A stretch of DNA of 64,000 bases from Janthinobacterium lividum (GTDB lineage Bacteria; Pseudomonadota; Gammaproteobacteria; Burkholderiales; Burkholderiaceae_D): contig NZ_CP075583.1 in the NCBI RefSeq assembly GCF_023509035.1, forward strand, positions 1,798,001-1,862,000. Reading direction: 5' to 3'. The translations under genes and the position numbers were made by a program. The notes under the pieces are model-generated. The model was not told the origin of the DNA. It did not search any database and saw only the letters and a program-made list of their open reading frames with translations. Positions 46,263 through 55,104 of this stretch are shown here, in pieces (position 1 is the stretch's first letter; every line of letters begins with the position of its first letter).

Positions 46263-48527
46263 ATGAAGATCGAAGCTGCACCATTTTTTTCCACCGGCGG
46301 CTTGCCGTCGCTGGGCGTGCTGGGCGACTATGCGCGCGACTCGTGGCAGCGCATCGTGCTGTACGCGGACGTGATGCGCCGGCGCGGCAACCAGTACCAG
46401 GAGCATCTGGCCGAGGAAGTGCCGAACGTGCTGGACTTCCCCGCCGAACTGGTGATGTCCGGCCTGGAGCTGGCGCGTCCCGTCAACTACGGCCTAGCGC
46501 GCATCTTGACGCCCGATGCGCCCGAACCTGATCCATCGAAGCGCCCCTTCGTCGTCGTCGATCCGCGCGCGGGCCACGGCCCCGGCATCGGCGGCTTCAA
46601 GGCCGAGAGCGAGATCGGCGTGGCCCTGCGCGCGGGCCACCCGTGCTACTTCATCGGCTTCCTGCCCGATCCCGTGCCGGGACAGACGGTGGAAGACGTG
46701 ATGCACGCCGAGGCGGCCTTCCTGGAAAAAGTCATCGCCCTGCATCCGCTCAGCGAGGGCAAGCCCGTCGTCATCGGCAATTGCCAGGCCGGCTGGCAAA
46801 TCCTCATGACGGCGGCCATGCGCCCGGAGTTGTTCGGCCCCATCATCGTGGCCGGCGCGCCCGTGTCCTACTGGGCCGGCTGGCATGGCCGCAATCCGAT
46901 GCGCTATGCGGGTGGCCTGATGGGCGGCAGCTGGGCCACGGCGCTGGCGGGCGACCTGGGCAACGGCCGTTTCGACGGCGCCAGCCTGGTGCAGAATTTC
47001 GAGAAGCTGAACCCGGCCAACACCCTGTGGAGCAAGCAGTACAACCTGTACGCGAACATCGATACGGAAGCGCCCCGTTATCTGGAATTTGAAAAATACT
47101 GGGGCGGCCACGTGTTCCTCAACGACGTCGAGATGCAGTACATCGTCGACAATCTGTTCATCGGCAACCGCCTGGCCACGGCGGAATTGATCACCTCCGA
47201 CGGCGTGCGCCTGGACTTGCGCAATATCCGCTCGCCCATCGTCGTGTTCTGCTCGAACGGCGACAACATCACGCCACCGCCGCAGGCCCTGGGATGGATC
47301 ACGGACCTGTACCGCGACGATAACGATGTGCTGATGCACGACCAGACCATCGTGTATGCCGTGCATGACAGCATCGGCCACCTGGGCATTTTCGTCTCGG
47401 CCAAGGTGGGACACAAGGAACACCAGAAATTCGCCAGCAATATCGATCTCATCAACCTGCTGCCGGCCGGCATCTACGAAGCGCGGATCGTCGACAAGAC
47501 GCCCGATACGCCGAACGCCGACCTGGCCAGCGGCGACTACGTGCTGCAGGTCGAACACCGCGGCATCGAGGACGTGCGCGCCATCGTGCAGCCAAGCGTG
47601 GAAAACGACCGCAAATTCGCCGCTGCCGCGCGCGTATCCGAAGTGAACCTGGCCCTGTATCGCACGTTTGCGCAGCCGTGGGTGCGCGCCATGGTCACGC
47701 CGCAGGCGGCGCGCTTCCTGCAGCTCGCGCATCCGCTGCGCGTGTCGTACGAACGCTGGACTGACCATAATCCGCTGGCCAGGCTGGTGGCCAAGGAGGC
47801 GGAAAAAGTGCGCGCCCAGCGCCAGCCGGTATCGCCCGACAACCCGCTGCTGGCCATACAGGAAGCCATCTCCGGCGCCATCACGGCCGGCTTGAACAGC
47901 TGGCGCGACTGGCGCGATACGGTGCAGGAAACCACCTTCGACCTGGTGTACGGTTCGCCGCTGGTGCAGGCACTGACGGGACAAGCCATCGGCGACGCCA
48001 CGCCGCCGCGTCCCCATCCCGGCATCTCGCCCGAGCATTGCGAATACGTGCGCTGCGAAACGCGCAAGATGGACGAGGACATGCAGCGCGGCGGCCTGGT
48101 GGAAGCGGCCGTGCGCGCGCTGTTCTACATCTACCGCTTCCGCATGATCGCCGACGAGCGCAGGGTCAATCTGGCCCTCAAATTGATCAAGCCGCAATAC
48201 CGTCAGGATGTCAGCATGGAGGAATTCCGCGGCATCGTGCGCCAGCAGGCGCGTTTGATGCTGCATGATTTCGATGCGGCCATCGCCGCCTTGCCGTCCT
48301 TGCTGTCGCGCGCCAACCCGGACGATATTGGCGCACTGGCCGAATGGCTGCAGCAAGTGCTGCAAGTGCCCGAAGCGCCGACTCCGGACGAGGAAGCGAG
48401 CCTGCAGCAGATGCTGGAGGTCTTCGACCGCGCAGTCAAGGAGCAAGCGAAGGCGCTGCCGCCGGACGCGCGCGCATCTCATAAGGGGCCGAAAGACAAG
48501 CCGGCCAAACACATTACCCCTGCCTAG
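46263..48527 (+). CDS. DUF3141 protein (PHA-synthase-like alpha/beta-hydrolase)
   Basis: A 754-residue protein of unknown exact role. Residues 70-360 form an alpha/beta-hydrolase core whose nucleophile elbow is GNCQAGWQ, with cysteine as nucleophile as in poly(3-hydroxyalkanoate) synthases; acid in CSNGDNITPPP and His in VHDSIGHLGIF. The remainder (about 370-754) is helical with no known domain. AAGGATAG precedes ATG 46263. In related genomes this gene precedes MaoC-phosphotransacetylase and acetate kinase, as here, which suggests acyl-CoA or hydroxyacyl metabolism under low oxygen. Confidence 0.85.
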   Translation: MKIEAAPFFSTGGLPSLGVLGDYARDSWQRIVLYADVMRRRGNQYQEHLAEEVPNVLDFPAELVMSGLELARPVNYGLARILTPDAPEPDPSKRPFVVVDPRAGHGPGIGGFKAESEIGVALRAGHPCYFIGFLPDPVPGQTVEDVMHAEAAFLEKVIALHPLSEGKPVVIGNCQAGWQILMTAAMRPELFGPIIVAGAPVSYWAGWHGRNPMRYAGGLMGGSWATALAGDLGNGRFDGASLVQNFEKLNPANTLWSKQYNLYANIDTEAPRYLEFEKYWGGHVFLNDVEMQYIVDNLFIGNRLATAELITSDGVRLDLRNIRSPIVVFCSNGDNITPPPQALGWITDLYRDDNDVLMHDQTIVYAVHDSIGHLGIFVSAKVGHKEHQKFASNIDLINLLPAGIYEARIVDKTPDTPNADLASGDYVLQVEHRGIEDVRAIVQPSVENDRKFAAAARVSEVNLALYRTFAQPWVRAMVTPQAARFLQLAHPLRVSYERWTDHNPLARLVAKEAEKVRAQRQPVSPDNPLLAIQEAISGAITAGLNSWRDWRDTVQETTFDLVYGSPLVQALTGQAIGDATPPRPHPGISPEHCEYVRCETRKMDEDMQRGGLVEAAVRALFYIYRFRMIADERRVNLALKLIKPQYRQDVSMEEFRGIVRQQARLMLHDFDAAIAALPSLLSRANPDDIGALAEWLQQVLQVPEAPTPDEEASLQQMLEVFDRAVKEQAKALPPDARASHKGPKDKPAKHITPA

Positions 48528-48536
48528 AAGACCACG

Positions 48537-49952
48537 ATGATTACTACCCAAGACGATGATTTGAATATCGTGCGTAACCGCACCTTCGACCAGATCGCCA
48601 TCGGCGACACCGCCAGCATTACGCGCACCCTGAGCATGGACGATATCGCCCTGTTCGCGGTGATGTCGGGCGATGACAACCCGCAGCACCTAGATACCGA
48701 ATTTGCCGCCGCCACCCGCTACGAGGGCGTCATCGCCCACGGCATGTGGGGCGCGGCCCTTATTTCCGCCGTGCTGGGCACCCGTCTGCCCGGCGCCGGC
48801 ACGGTTTACACGGGCCAGACCCTGCGCTTCCTGCAGCCCGTGCGCGTGGGCGATACGCTGGCCATCAGCGTTACCGTCACGGCGCTCGAGCCGCGCAGCC
48901 GCCACGTGACCCTGGCTTGCCGCTGCGTCAACCAGCATGGCGCCGTGGTGCTCGATGGCGAGGCGCAGGTGATCGCGCCCGCGGAGCAGATCGAACGCAA
49001 GCGCGCCACCCTGCCCGAAGTGCGCCTGCATAACGGCGACGGCACGCGGCGCCTGCTGGAACACGCGCGCACCCTGGGTCCGATCAGGGTGGCCGTGATC
49101 CACCCTTGCGATGAACTGAGCCTGTCGGGCGCGCTCGACGCGCATGCTGCCGGCCTGATCACGCCCGTGCTGGTGGCGCCGCGCGCGCGCCTGGAGGCGG
49201 TGGCCCTGGAAGCGGGCCTGAGCCTGGAAGGCATCGCCTTCGAGGACGTCGAGCATAGCCATGCGGCCGCCGCGCGCGGCGCAGAACTGGCGGGCAAGGG
49301 CGAAGTCGAGGCGCTGATGAAGGGCAGCCTGCACACGGATGAACTGATGTCGGCCGTGCTGTCGGCCAGCGCCGGCCTGCGCACCAAGCGCCGCATCAGC
49401 CACTGCTTCCTGATGCAGACGCCTGCCTATCCGCGCCCCTTCATCATCACCGACGCGGCCATCAATATCGCGCCGAACCTGGCCATGAAGGCCGACATCG
49501 TGCGCAACGCCATCGACCTGGCGCACGTGATCGGCGTGGCCATGCCGCGCGTGGCCATCCTGGCCGCCGTGGAAACGGTGAACGCGGACATGCCTGCCAC
49601 CCTGGACGCGGCCGCCCTGTGCAAGATGGCCGACCGTGGGCAGATCACCGGGGCGATCCTCGACGGCCCGCTGGCCTTCGACAACGCCGTCTCGATCGCC
49701 GCCGCCACCGTCAAGGGCATCGTTTCCGAGGTGGCGGGCCGCGCCGATATTTTGCTGGTGCCCGACCTGGAAAGCGGCAATATGCTGGCCAAGCAGCTTG
49801 AGTACATGGGCGACGCGGACAGCGCCGGCATCGTGCTGGGCGCGAAGGTCCCCGTCATTCTGACCAGCCGCGCCGATTCGCGCGCCAGCCGCATCGCCTC
49901 GTGCGCCATCGCCGTGATGCTGGCCAACCATTACCGGAGCACGCCGCCATGA
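48537..49952 (+). CDS. Bifunctional MaoC hydratase-domain / phosphate acetyl(butyryl)transferase
   Basis: A 471-residue fusion. Residues 1-150 form a MaoC hotdog (R)-enoyl-CoA hydratase domain (FAVMSGDDNPQHLDTEFAAA, GVIAHGMWGAALIS, with Asp and His of the hydratase pair), and 165-471 a phosphate acyltransferase domain (RVAVIHPCDELSLSGAL, ILDGPLAFDNAVS, LLVPDLESGNMLAKQL). The product should interconvert acyl-CoA and acyl phosphate, feeding the acetate kinase that follows with an ATGA overlap. The MaoC fusion hints that substrates may include butyryl- or crotonyl-CoA. Confidence 0.93.
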   Translation: MITTQDDDLNIVRNRTFDQIAIGDTASITRTLSMDDIALFAVMSGDDNPQHLDTEFAAATRYEGVIAHGMWGAALISAVLGTRLPGAGTVYTGQTLRFLQPVRVGDTLAISVTVTALEPRSRHVTLACRCVNQHGAVVLDGEAQVIAPAEQIERKRATLPEVRLHNGDGTRRLLEHARTLGPIRVAVIHPCDELSLSGALDAHAAGLITPVLVAPRARLEAVALEAGLSLEGIAFEDVEHSHAAAARGAELAGKGEVEALMKGSLHTDELMSAVLSASAGLRTKRRISHCFLMQTPAYPRPFIITDAAINIAPNLAMKADIVRNAIDLAHVIGVAMPRVAILAAVETVNADMPATLDAAALCKMADRGQITGAILDGPLAFDNAVSIAAATVKGIVSEVAGRADILLVPDLESGNMLAKQLEYMGDADSAGIVLGAKVPVILTSRADSRASRIASCAIAVMLANHYRSTPP

Positions 49953-51169
49953 ACGCACCAGTCCAACATGCCGCCGATGGCGCCCTGATCCTGGTGCTCA
50001 ATTGCGGCTCGTCGAGCATCAAGTTCGCCCTGTTCGAGCAAGCGGACGGCGTGCTGCCGCAGCAGCCGCAATGGAGCGGCAAGGTCGAAGGCATTGGCCG
50101 CGAAAACGCCACTTACCGCGCCGGCGGCCTGCCGGCAGTCGCCTTGCAGCTCGATGCAGAGCAGCCGCACCACGCGGCCCTCGAATACATCCGCGCGCAA
50201 GTCGTGGCGCAGCTGGACGGGCGTACGCTGCGCGCCGTGGCGCACCGCGTGGTGCATGGCGGCAGCAAGTATTTCACCCCCGTACGCATCGACGTCAAGG
50301 TGCTGGCGGACCTGAAAAGTTTTGTGCCGCTGGCGCCCCTGCACCAGCCGTTCGCCCTGGAGGCGATCGAGGTGCTGCTGGAATCGCGCCCCGATATCGC
50401 CCAGGTGGCGTGCTTCGACACGGCCTTCCACCACACGGTGCCGCAGGTCGAGCAGATGCTGGCCCTGCCTTACGATGCGTGGGAGAGGGGTTTGCGCCGC
50501 TATGGCTTCCACGGCCTGTCGTATGAATACCAGTCGCTGGTGCTGGAGCAGCGTTTTGGTGCTGTCGCGCGCGGCAAGGTCATCGTGGCCCACCTGGGCA
50601 GCGGCGCCAGCCTGTGCGCCATGGAGAATTTGCACAGCGTGGCCACCACCATGGGCTTTTCCGCGCTCGATGGCCTGATGATGGGCACGCGCTGCGGTTC
50701 GCTCGATCCGGGCGCCGTCATCTATCTGATGGAGATCGAAAAACTGTCGCTGGAAAAGGTGGCGCATGTGCTGTACCACGAATCGGGCTTGCTGGGCGTG
50801 TCGGGCGTGTCGGCCGATCCGCCCGTGCTGCTGGCGCAGCAGGACCGGCAGGATGCCACGGGCGAGCGCATCCGCGCCGCGCTGGCTTTATATATCCGCC
50901 GCATCGTGCGCGAAATCGGCGCCCTGACGGCCGTGTTGGGTGGACTGGACATGCTGGTGTTTACGGCCGGTATCGGCGAGCACAGCGCCGAACTGCGCCA
51001 GCGCATCTGCGCCGAGCTGGGTTTTATTGGTCCCGTGCTCGATGCGGAGGCCAATGCGCGCGATGCCAGCCGCATTTCCAGCGATGCCAGCCGCATCGTG
51101 GTGGGCGTGGAACCGGCCAATGAAGAGTGGGTGGCGGCACGCCACGCGGCCTTGGCCGTGAGCGCATGA
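49949..51169 (+). CDS. ackA: Acetate (propionate/butyrate) kinase
   Basis: ATP-forming kinase of the ASKHA superfamily, 406 residues. Family signatures: LVLNCGSSSIKFALFE at the N terminus, VAHRVVHGG, VACFDTAFHHTVP, GFHGLSYEYQS, VAHLGSGASLCAM and VFTAGIGEHSAELR (catalytic region). It overlaps the phosphotransacetylase stop (ATGA), so acyl phosphate made there can be used at once for substrate-level phosphorylation, valuable when respiration is limited by oxygen, in agreement with the FNR boxes upstream of the gene run. Confidence 0.96.
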   Translation: MNAPVQHAADGALILVLNCGSSSIKFALFEQADGVLPQQPQWSGKVEGIGRENATYRAGGLPAVALQLDAEQPHHAALEYIRAQVVAQLDGRTLRAVAHRVVHGGSKYFTPVRIDVKVLADLKSFVPLAPLHQPFALEAIEVLLESRPDIAQVACFDTAFHHTVPQVEQMLALPYDAWERGLRRYGFHGLSYEYQSLVLEQRFGAVARGKVIVAHLGSGASLCAMENLHSVATTMGFSALDGLMMGTRCGSLDPGAVIYLMEIEKLSLEKVAHVLYHESGLLGVSGVSADPPVLLAQQDRQDATGERIRAALALYIRRIVREIGALTAVLGGLDMLVFTAGIGEHSAELRQRICAELGFIGPVLDAEANARDASRISSDASRIVVGVEPANEEWVAARHAALAVSA

Positions 51170-51186
51170 GGATTTGACAGCGCCAT

Positions 51187-51246
51187 CGCACTCAATGGGA
51201 AATTTGCCGAATTGCACATATTTTCCGTTGAGTGCGCTAACGCACT
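51187..51246 (+). promoter_or_regulatory. Alternative hairpins in the ackA 3' region / downstream promoter region
   Basis: CGCACTCAA (51187-51195) can pair with TTGAGTGCG (51228-51236, nine of nine). AGTGCG (51231-51236) can instead pair with CGCACT (51241-51246, loop CTAA). The two structures exclude each other. There is no T-tract, so this is not an ordinary terminator. The rest of the 214-base gap has no assignable feature beyond the ribosome site of the next gene. Confidence 0.35.
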
Positions 51247-51383
51247 GTGTGGTTTGCCAGTTATCTTTACTATGAAGTCATGCCATTGCGCTACATCAAG
51301 AAACAGCGCGATGCCTGGCAAATTTTGAACATTTTGCCCGCCTTTAGTAAAAATAACTCGAATCCATATTGAAAGGTCACATC

Positions 51384-51860
51384 ATGAACAAATTACTCGC
51401 CGCACTGATCGCCACCCTGTTTGCTACCGCCGCCTTCGCTCAAACCGCACCGGCCACGGAAGCTGTCGTGAAAGCCCAGGCTTCCGCGCAAAAAGACGTC
51501 AACAAAGCTGCCGCTTCGGAAGCCAAGGTCGATGCCAAGGCTGACGCGAATGTCGCCAAGGCCGAAATGAAGGCCGACGAAAAGAAAGCCGACGCCCATC
51601 ACAAGGCCAATAAAACCAAGGCCAAGGCCCACGACAAAGTCGTCAACGCCGATGCGGAAGACAAGCTGAAAGCGGAAGCCAAGGCGGATAAAACCGATGC
51701 CAAGGCCGATGCGAAAGCCACCAAGGCTGCAGTGAAAGCGAACGCCAAGGTCGCCAAGGAAAAAGTGGAAGCGAACGCCGATAAGGCCCTCGCCGCCACC
51801 AAGACGGAAGAAGCCAAGGCCAAGGCCGACGCTGAAGTCAAGGCAGCCGCCGCCAAGTAA
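51384..51860 (+). CDS. Exported Ala/Lys/Asp-rich low-complexity protein
   Basis: A 158-residue protein with a signal peptide (MNKLLAALIATLFATAAFA, cleavage before QTAPA). The mature part is almost wholly Ala, Lys, Asp and Glu in short irregular repeats (KADAKADAKATKAAVKANAK), predicted to form one long charged amphipathic helix. GAAAGG lies before ATG. It resembles exported, intrinsically helical proteins that protect or coat the cell envelope, but no function can be assigned. A strong terminator follows. Confidence 0.78.
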   Translation: MNKLLAALIATLFATAAFAQTAPATEAVVKAQASAQKDVNKAAASEAKVDAKADANVAKAEMKADEKKADAHHKANKTKAKAHDKVVNADAEDKLKAEAKADKTDAKADAKATKAAVKANAKVAKEKVEANADKALAATKTEEAKAKADAEVKAAAAK

Positions 51861-51893
51861 TTCCCCGTTTGCGGGCCACGGCCTGCAAGCACC

Positions 51894-51922
51894 AAAGACA
51901 GCTTCGGCTGTCTTTTTTTTTT
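51894..51922 (+). terminator. Rho-independent terminator
   Basis: AAAGACAGC (51894-51902) TTCG GCTGTCTTT (51907-51915) and a run of ten T. The tetraloop UUCG makes it very stable. Confidence 0.95.
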
Positions 51923-52027
51923 CGTCTGCCACTTTCCTTTGGCACCGCTTGCCAGTCTTGATCTGGCACAAATGCTCCTCTTTTCGCCGTGCCATAGTGA
52001 ACTGGCACACAGACAAAGGGAGACATC

Positions 52028-54358
52028 ATGAGCACCGATAAAACGAAAAAATCACCGGTTACCGGTTCGGCTGAAGCCACGCCAGCCATGTCCGCCATGC
52101 AGTCCATGCCGGTCGAAGGTGACATGCAGGCCGACGCTGATGCGGCCGGAGGCGATGCGATGCCGGGGCTGCGCCTGGGCGTGTCCTACGCGGACCAGGC
52201 TGCGCTCACCCAGGGCGCGGTCGCTGCGGATGCCGGCGCCATGCCGGGTGGAGGCATGCAGCAGGCATCGCAGGGCATGGCTGGCGCCAGTTGCATGCAC
52301 GTGGGCGATGGCGGCGGCATGGGCGGCGACCGCGATAGCGGGGGCGGCGGAGGTGGCATGGGCGGCGACGGCGGTGGCCAGGGAGGGGGCACGCCGCAGA
52401 CGCGCACCTGCGCCACGATGGATGTGCATCGCCGCCTGCTGACCGAAGATCCTTCCTATGCCGGTGTGCGCGCCGATATCGAAAACCTGGCCGGATTATA
52501 CGAGGGCGACAGCGGCATTGCCGGACGTTCCGGCGTGACGCAGATACCGGTGGCCGTGCACGTGGTGTGGAATACGGCCGCGCAGAATATTTCAGATGCG
52601 CAGATCGCCAGCCAGCTCGATGTGCTCAATCGTGACTTCCGCCGCGTCAATCCGGATGTGAACGGCACGCCGGCGCCCTTCCTGCCGCTGACGGCCGATG
52701 CGCGCGTGGAGTTTGTGCTGGCCACGATCGATCCGCATGGCGCGGCCACCAGCGGCATCGAGCGGCGCCAGACGACCGTAACGTCCTTTGGCGCGGACGA
52801 TGCCGTCAAGGCGCAGGCGACGGGTGGCATGGATGCCTGGCCGGCTGACAGTTACCTGAATATCTGGGTGTGCCAGCTGGGCGGCGGCTTGCTGGGTTAC
52901 GCGCAGTTTCCCGGCGGCCCGGCCGCCACCGACGGCGTGGTGATCCTGCAATCGGCCTTTGGCACGACCGGCACGGCGGCGCCACCGTTCCACCTGGGGC
53001 GCACGGCCACGCATGAAATCGGTCACTGGCTGAACCTGAACCATATCTGGGGCGACGACGGCACGGGATGCTCGGGCACGGACAACGTGGCCGACACGCC
53101 GAACCAGGGCGGGCCGAACACGGGCCAGCCCTCGTTTCCCAAGGTGTCTTGCAGCAACGGGCCGAATGGCGACATGTTCATGAACTATATGGATTATGTC
53201 GACGATCCGGCCATGTTCATGTTCACGACAGGCCAGGTGGCGCGCATGCAGGCTTGCCTCGATGGCCCGCGTGCCAGCATCGGCACGGGGACGGGCGGCA
53301 CGGGCGCCACGCCGCGCCAGAGCTCTTCTCCCGTCGTGGCCTGGGGCGCGAACCGCCTCGACGTCTTTGTGCTGGGCACGGACCGCGCGCTCAATCACAA
53401 GGCCTGGAATGGCACGGCCTGGGCGCCGTCCGTCACCGGCTATGAAGGCCAGGGCGGCATCTGTACCAGTGCGCCGCAGGTGGTGTCGTGGGGGCCGAAC
53501 CGGCTCGACGTGTTCGTCACGGGCACCGACAGCGGCTTGTTCCACAAATGGTGGAACGGCACGGCCTGGGGACCGTCCCTGACCGGCTATGAAGCGATGG
53601 GCGGCTTGTGCGTGGGCGACCCGCGCGCCGTTGCCTGGGGCCCGAATCGCCTCGACGTGTTTGTCGTCGGCACGGACCGTGGCCTGTATCACAAGTGGTG
53701 GAATGGCGCGGCCTGGGGGCCGTCGCTGACGGGGTACGAAGCCATGGGCGGCATCTGCCTGGGCCAGCCGGAAGCCGTGGCGTGGGGACCGAACCGCCTC
53801 GATGTCTTCGTCATCGGCACGGACCGGGCCCTGTACCACAAGTGGTGGAACGGCACGGCCTGGGGCCCGTCGCTGACGGGCTATGAGCGCCTGGGCGGCA
53901 TCTGCACCTCGTCGCCGAAGGCGGTGGCGTGGGGTCCGAACCGCCTCGACGTCTTTGTCACCGGCACCGATGGCGCGCTGTACCACAAGTGGTGGGATGG
54001 CGCGAAATGGGGCCCTTCCAACGACGGCTTCGAACGCCTGGGCGGCGTCTGCGTGGGCGAAGTGGAGGCCGTGTCGTGGGCGCCCAACCGGCTCGACCTG
54101 TTCGTCATCGGCACGGACAGCGCCCTGTACCACAAGGCGTGGAATGGATCTGCTTGGTCGCCTTCCTTGACGGGGTTTGAAAACCTGGGCGGCGTGTGCA
54201 CCTCGCGTCCGCGCGCCACGGCCTGGGCGCCGAACCGCCTCGACGTGTTTGTCACGGGCACGAACGGCGCCCTGTTCCACAAGGCGTGGAACGGCACGGC
54301 CTGGTCGCCCTCCGTGAGCGGCTATGAAAGCCTGGGCGGCGTGGTATCGTGTTTCTGA
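52028..54358 (+). CDS. M43-family (pappalysin-like) metalloprotease fused to a seven-repeat lectin-like beta-propeller
   Basis: A 776-residue protein without a recognisable signal peptide ([20 protein letters not shown]) and a Gly/Met-rich linker (about 90-125). Residues 165-425 are an M43B protease: [11 protein letters not shown] (His329, Glu330, His333, His339) and the Met-turn MNYMDY. Residues 432-774 are seven near-identical 49-residue repeats of the type [14 protein letters not shown] ... HKWWNG, as in the PLL/DUF346 propeller lectins. The combination should target a protease to glycans. How it leaves the cell is unclear (finding below). GGGAGACATC precedes ATG. Confidence 0.92.
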   Translation: MSTDKTKKSPVTGSAEATPAMSAMQSMPVEGDMQADADAAGGDAMPGLRLGVSYADQAALTQGAVAADAGAMPGGGMQQASQGMAGASCMHVGDGGGMGGDRDSGGGGGGMGGDGGGQGGGTPQTRTCATMDVHRRLLTEDPSYAGVRADIENLAGLYEGDSGIAGRSGVTQIPVAVHVVWNTAAQNISDAQIASQLDVLNRDFRRVNPDVNGTPAPFLPLTADARVEFVLATIDPHGAATSGIERRQTTVTSFGADDAVKAQATGGMDAWPADSYLNIWVCQLGGGLLGYAQFPGGPAATDGVVILQSAFGTTGTAAPPFHLGRTATHEIGHWLNLNHIWGDDGTGCSGTDNVADTPNQGGPNTGQPSFPKVSCSNGPNGDMFMNYMDYVDDPAMFMFTTGQVARMQACLDGPRASIGTGTGGTGATPRQSSSPVVAWGANRLDVFVLGTDRALNHKAWNGTAWAPSVTGYEGQGGICTSAPQVVSWGPNRLDVFVTGTDSGLFHKWWNGTAWGPSLTGYEAMGGLCVGDPRAVAWGPNRLDVFVVGTDRGLYHKWWNGAAWGPSLTGYEAMGGICLGQPEAVAWGPNRLDVFVIGTDRALYHKWWNGTAWGPSLTGYERLGGICTSSPKAVAWGPNRLDVFVTGTDGALYHKWWDGAKWGPSNDGFERLGGVCVGEVEAVSWAPNRLDLFVIGTDSALYHKAWNGSAWSPSLTGFENLGGVCTSRPRATAWAPNRLDVFVTGTNGALFHKAWNGTAWSPSVSGYESLGGVVSCF
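53321..54355 (+). repeat. Seven tandem 147-bp coding repeats (beta-propeller blades)
   Basis: Repeat unit 49 codons; repeats start at 53321, 53468, 53615 and so on, seven times. Recurrent DNA words (GGCCCGAACCGCCTCGACGT-like) show the blades are recent duplications. It is protein-coding, not a CRISPR or satellite. Confidence 0.88.
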
Positions 54359-54384
54359 CGTCAATGTGTTAAACGGGAGGCGGC

Positions 54385-54732
54385 ATGCACGGCATGACAA
54401 CGGCACTGCCCAGCGGTAGCTGGACGCATTCCTTCGAGGAGGATGCAGACGGTATCGAGGTGTACCGGCCCACGGCCACGTTTGCCTTTCCTCCCAGCCG
54501 CAAGGGGCGCAAGGTGCTCGAGTTCGGCGCGCCTGCCGGCGCCATGGCGCAAGGGGAGGCGACATTGACGTCCATGGCGCCCGGCCCCGACGATCGTCCC
54601 CGCGCCGGCCCCGTTACCCGGCTGCGTCCGCTGGGCATGGGGCGCTATGCGCTGGGCGATGCCGCCGGGGTGCAGGACGTGATCGACATCGTTGAAGCGA
54701 CGCCCGACGTGCTGCGCCTGTCGCGGCCTTAA
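54385..54732 (+). CDS. Small protein of unknown function
   Basis: A 115-residue protein (MHGMTTALPSGSWTHSF...), GGGAGGCGGC ahead of the ATG, so probably translated. It has no signal peptide, TM helix or known motif, only a Pro/Arg-rich middle and an acidic C terminus (VQDVIDIVEATPDVLRL). ATG 54394 is an alternative start. It overlaps the 3' end of the converging LuxR-like gene by four bases. It may belong with the M43 protease 26 bases upstream. Confidence 0.6.
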   Translation: MHGMTTALPSGSWTHSFEEDADGIEVYRPTATFAFPPSRKGRKVLEFGAPAGAMAQGEATLTSMAPGPDDRPRAGPVTRLRPLGMGRYALGDAAGVQDVIDIVEATPDVLRLSRP

Positions 54733-54917
54733 GGCATGCCGCGCAGCTTGTGCGCGAGCGCCGTGCGGTTGCCCACGTCCAGCTTCTGGTAAATCGCATG
54801 CAGCTGGTTGCGCACGGTGGCCGGAGACTTGCCCAGTTCCCTGGCGATGCTTTTATACGGCAATCCTTCGGCCGCCATGGCCGCCACCAGTCGTTCGGCC
54901 GGGGTCAAGCGCTGCAT
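54729..54917 (-). CDS. Orphan LuxR-type HTH protein, possibly truncated
   Basis: A 62-residue protein that is essentially one GerE/LuxR helix-turn-helix: RLTPAERLVAAMAAEGLPYK, SIARELGKSPATVRNQL and YQKLDVGNRTALAHKL. No receiver or ligand domain is attached. The same frame is open upstream without a start. Another ATG at 54946, behind AGGAG, could be the true start if one base is missing in the intervening AAA, adding about ten residues. Either a stand-alone DNA-binding protein or a remnant. Confidence 0.7.
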   Translation of the reverse strand: MQRLTPAERLVAAMAAEGLPYKSIARELGKSPATVRNQLHAIYQKLDVGNRTALAHKLRGMP

Positions 54918-55058
54918 GGCAGCCTGCCTGAAACGTTGTTTGTCATCCTTGCTCTCCTGTCCGTGGGCGGCGTGCCGGTGGCATGCCTGCAGGGATAACG
55001 GGAACGCGGGACATATTTGTAAAATTATTTCTGATGCTGCCGGTACGCGCGCCAGGCG

Positions 55059-55086
55059 AAAAAAAAGACAGGCGAACCTGTCTTTT
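55059..55086 (-). terminator. Rho-independent terminator of the parE-parC operon
   Basis: AAAAGACAGG (55086-55077, minus strand) TTCG CCTGTCTTTT (55072-55063) with a T-run extending to 55059, 19 bases past the parC stop. Confidence 0.94.
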
Positions 55087-55104
55087 CGTATGGCCGGGTG
55101 GCGA

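Noticed and set aside
46494..48689. 731-codon minus-strand frame opposite DUF3141
   Set aside because: Antisense shadow; composition bias and no motif.
53321..54355. Tandem 147-bp repeats as a possible CRISPR or satellite
   Set aside because: Repeats are codon-phased, encode propeller blades and differ at third positions; unit length is unlike CRISPR.
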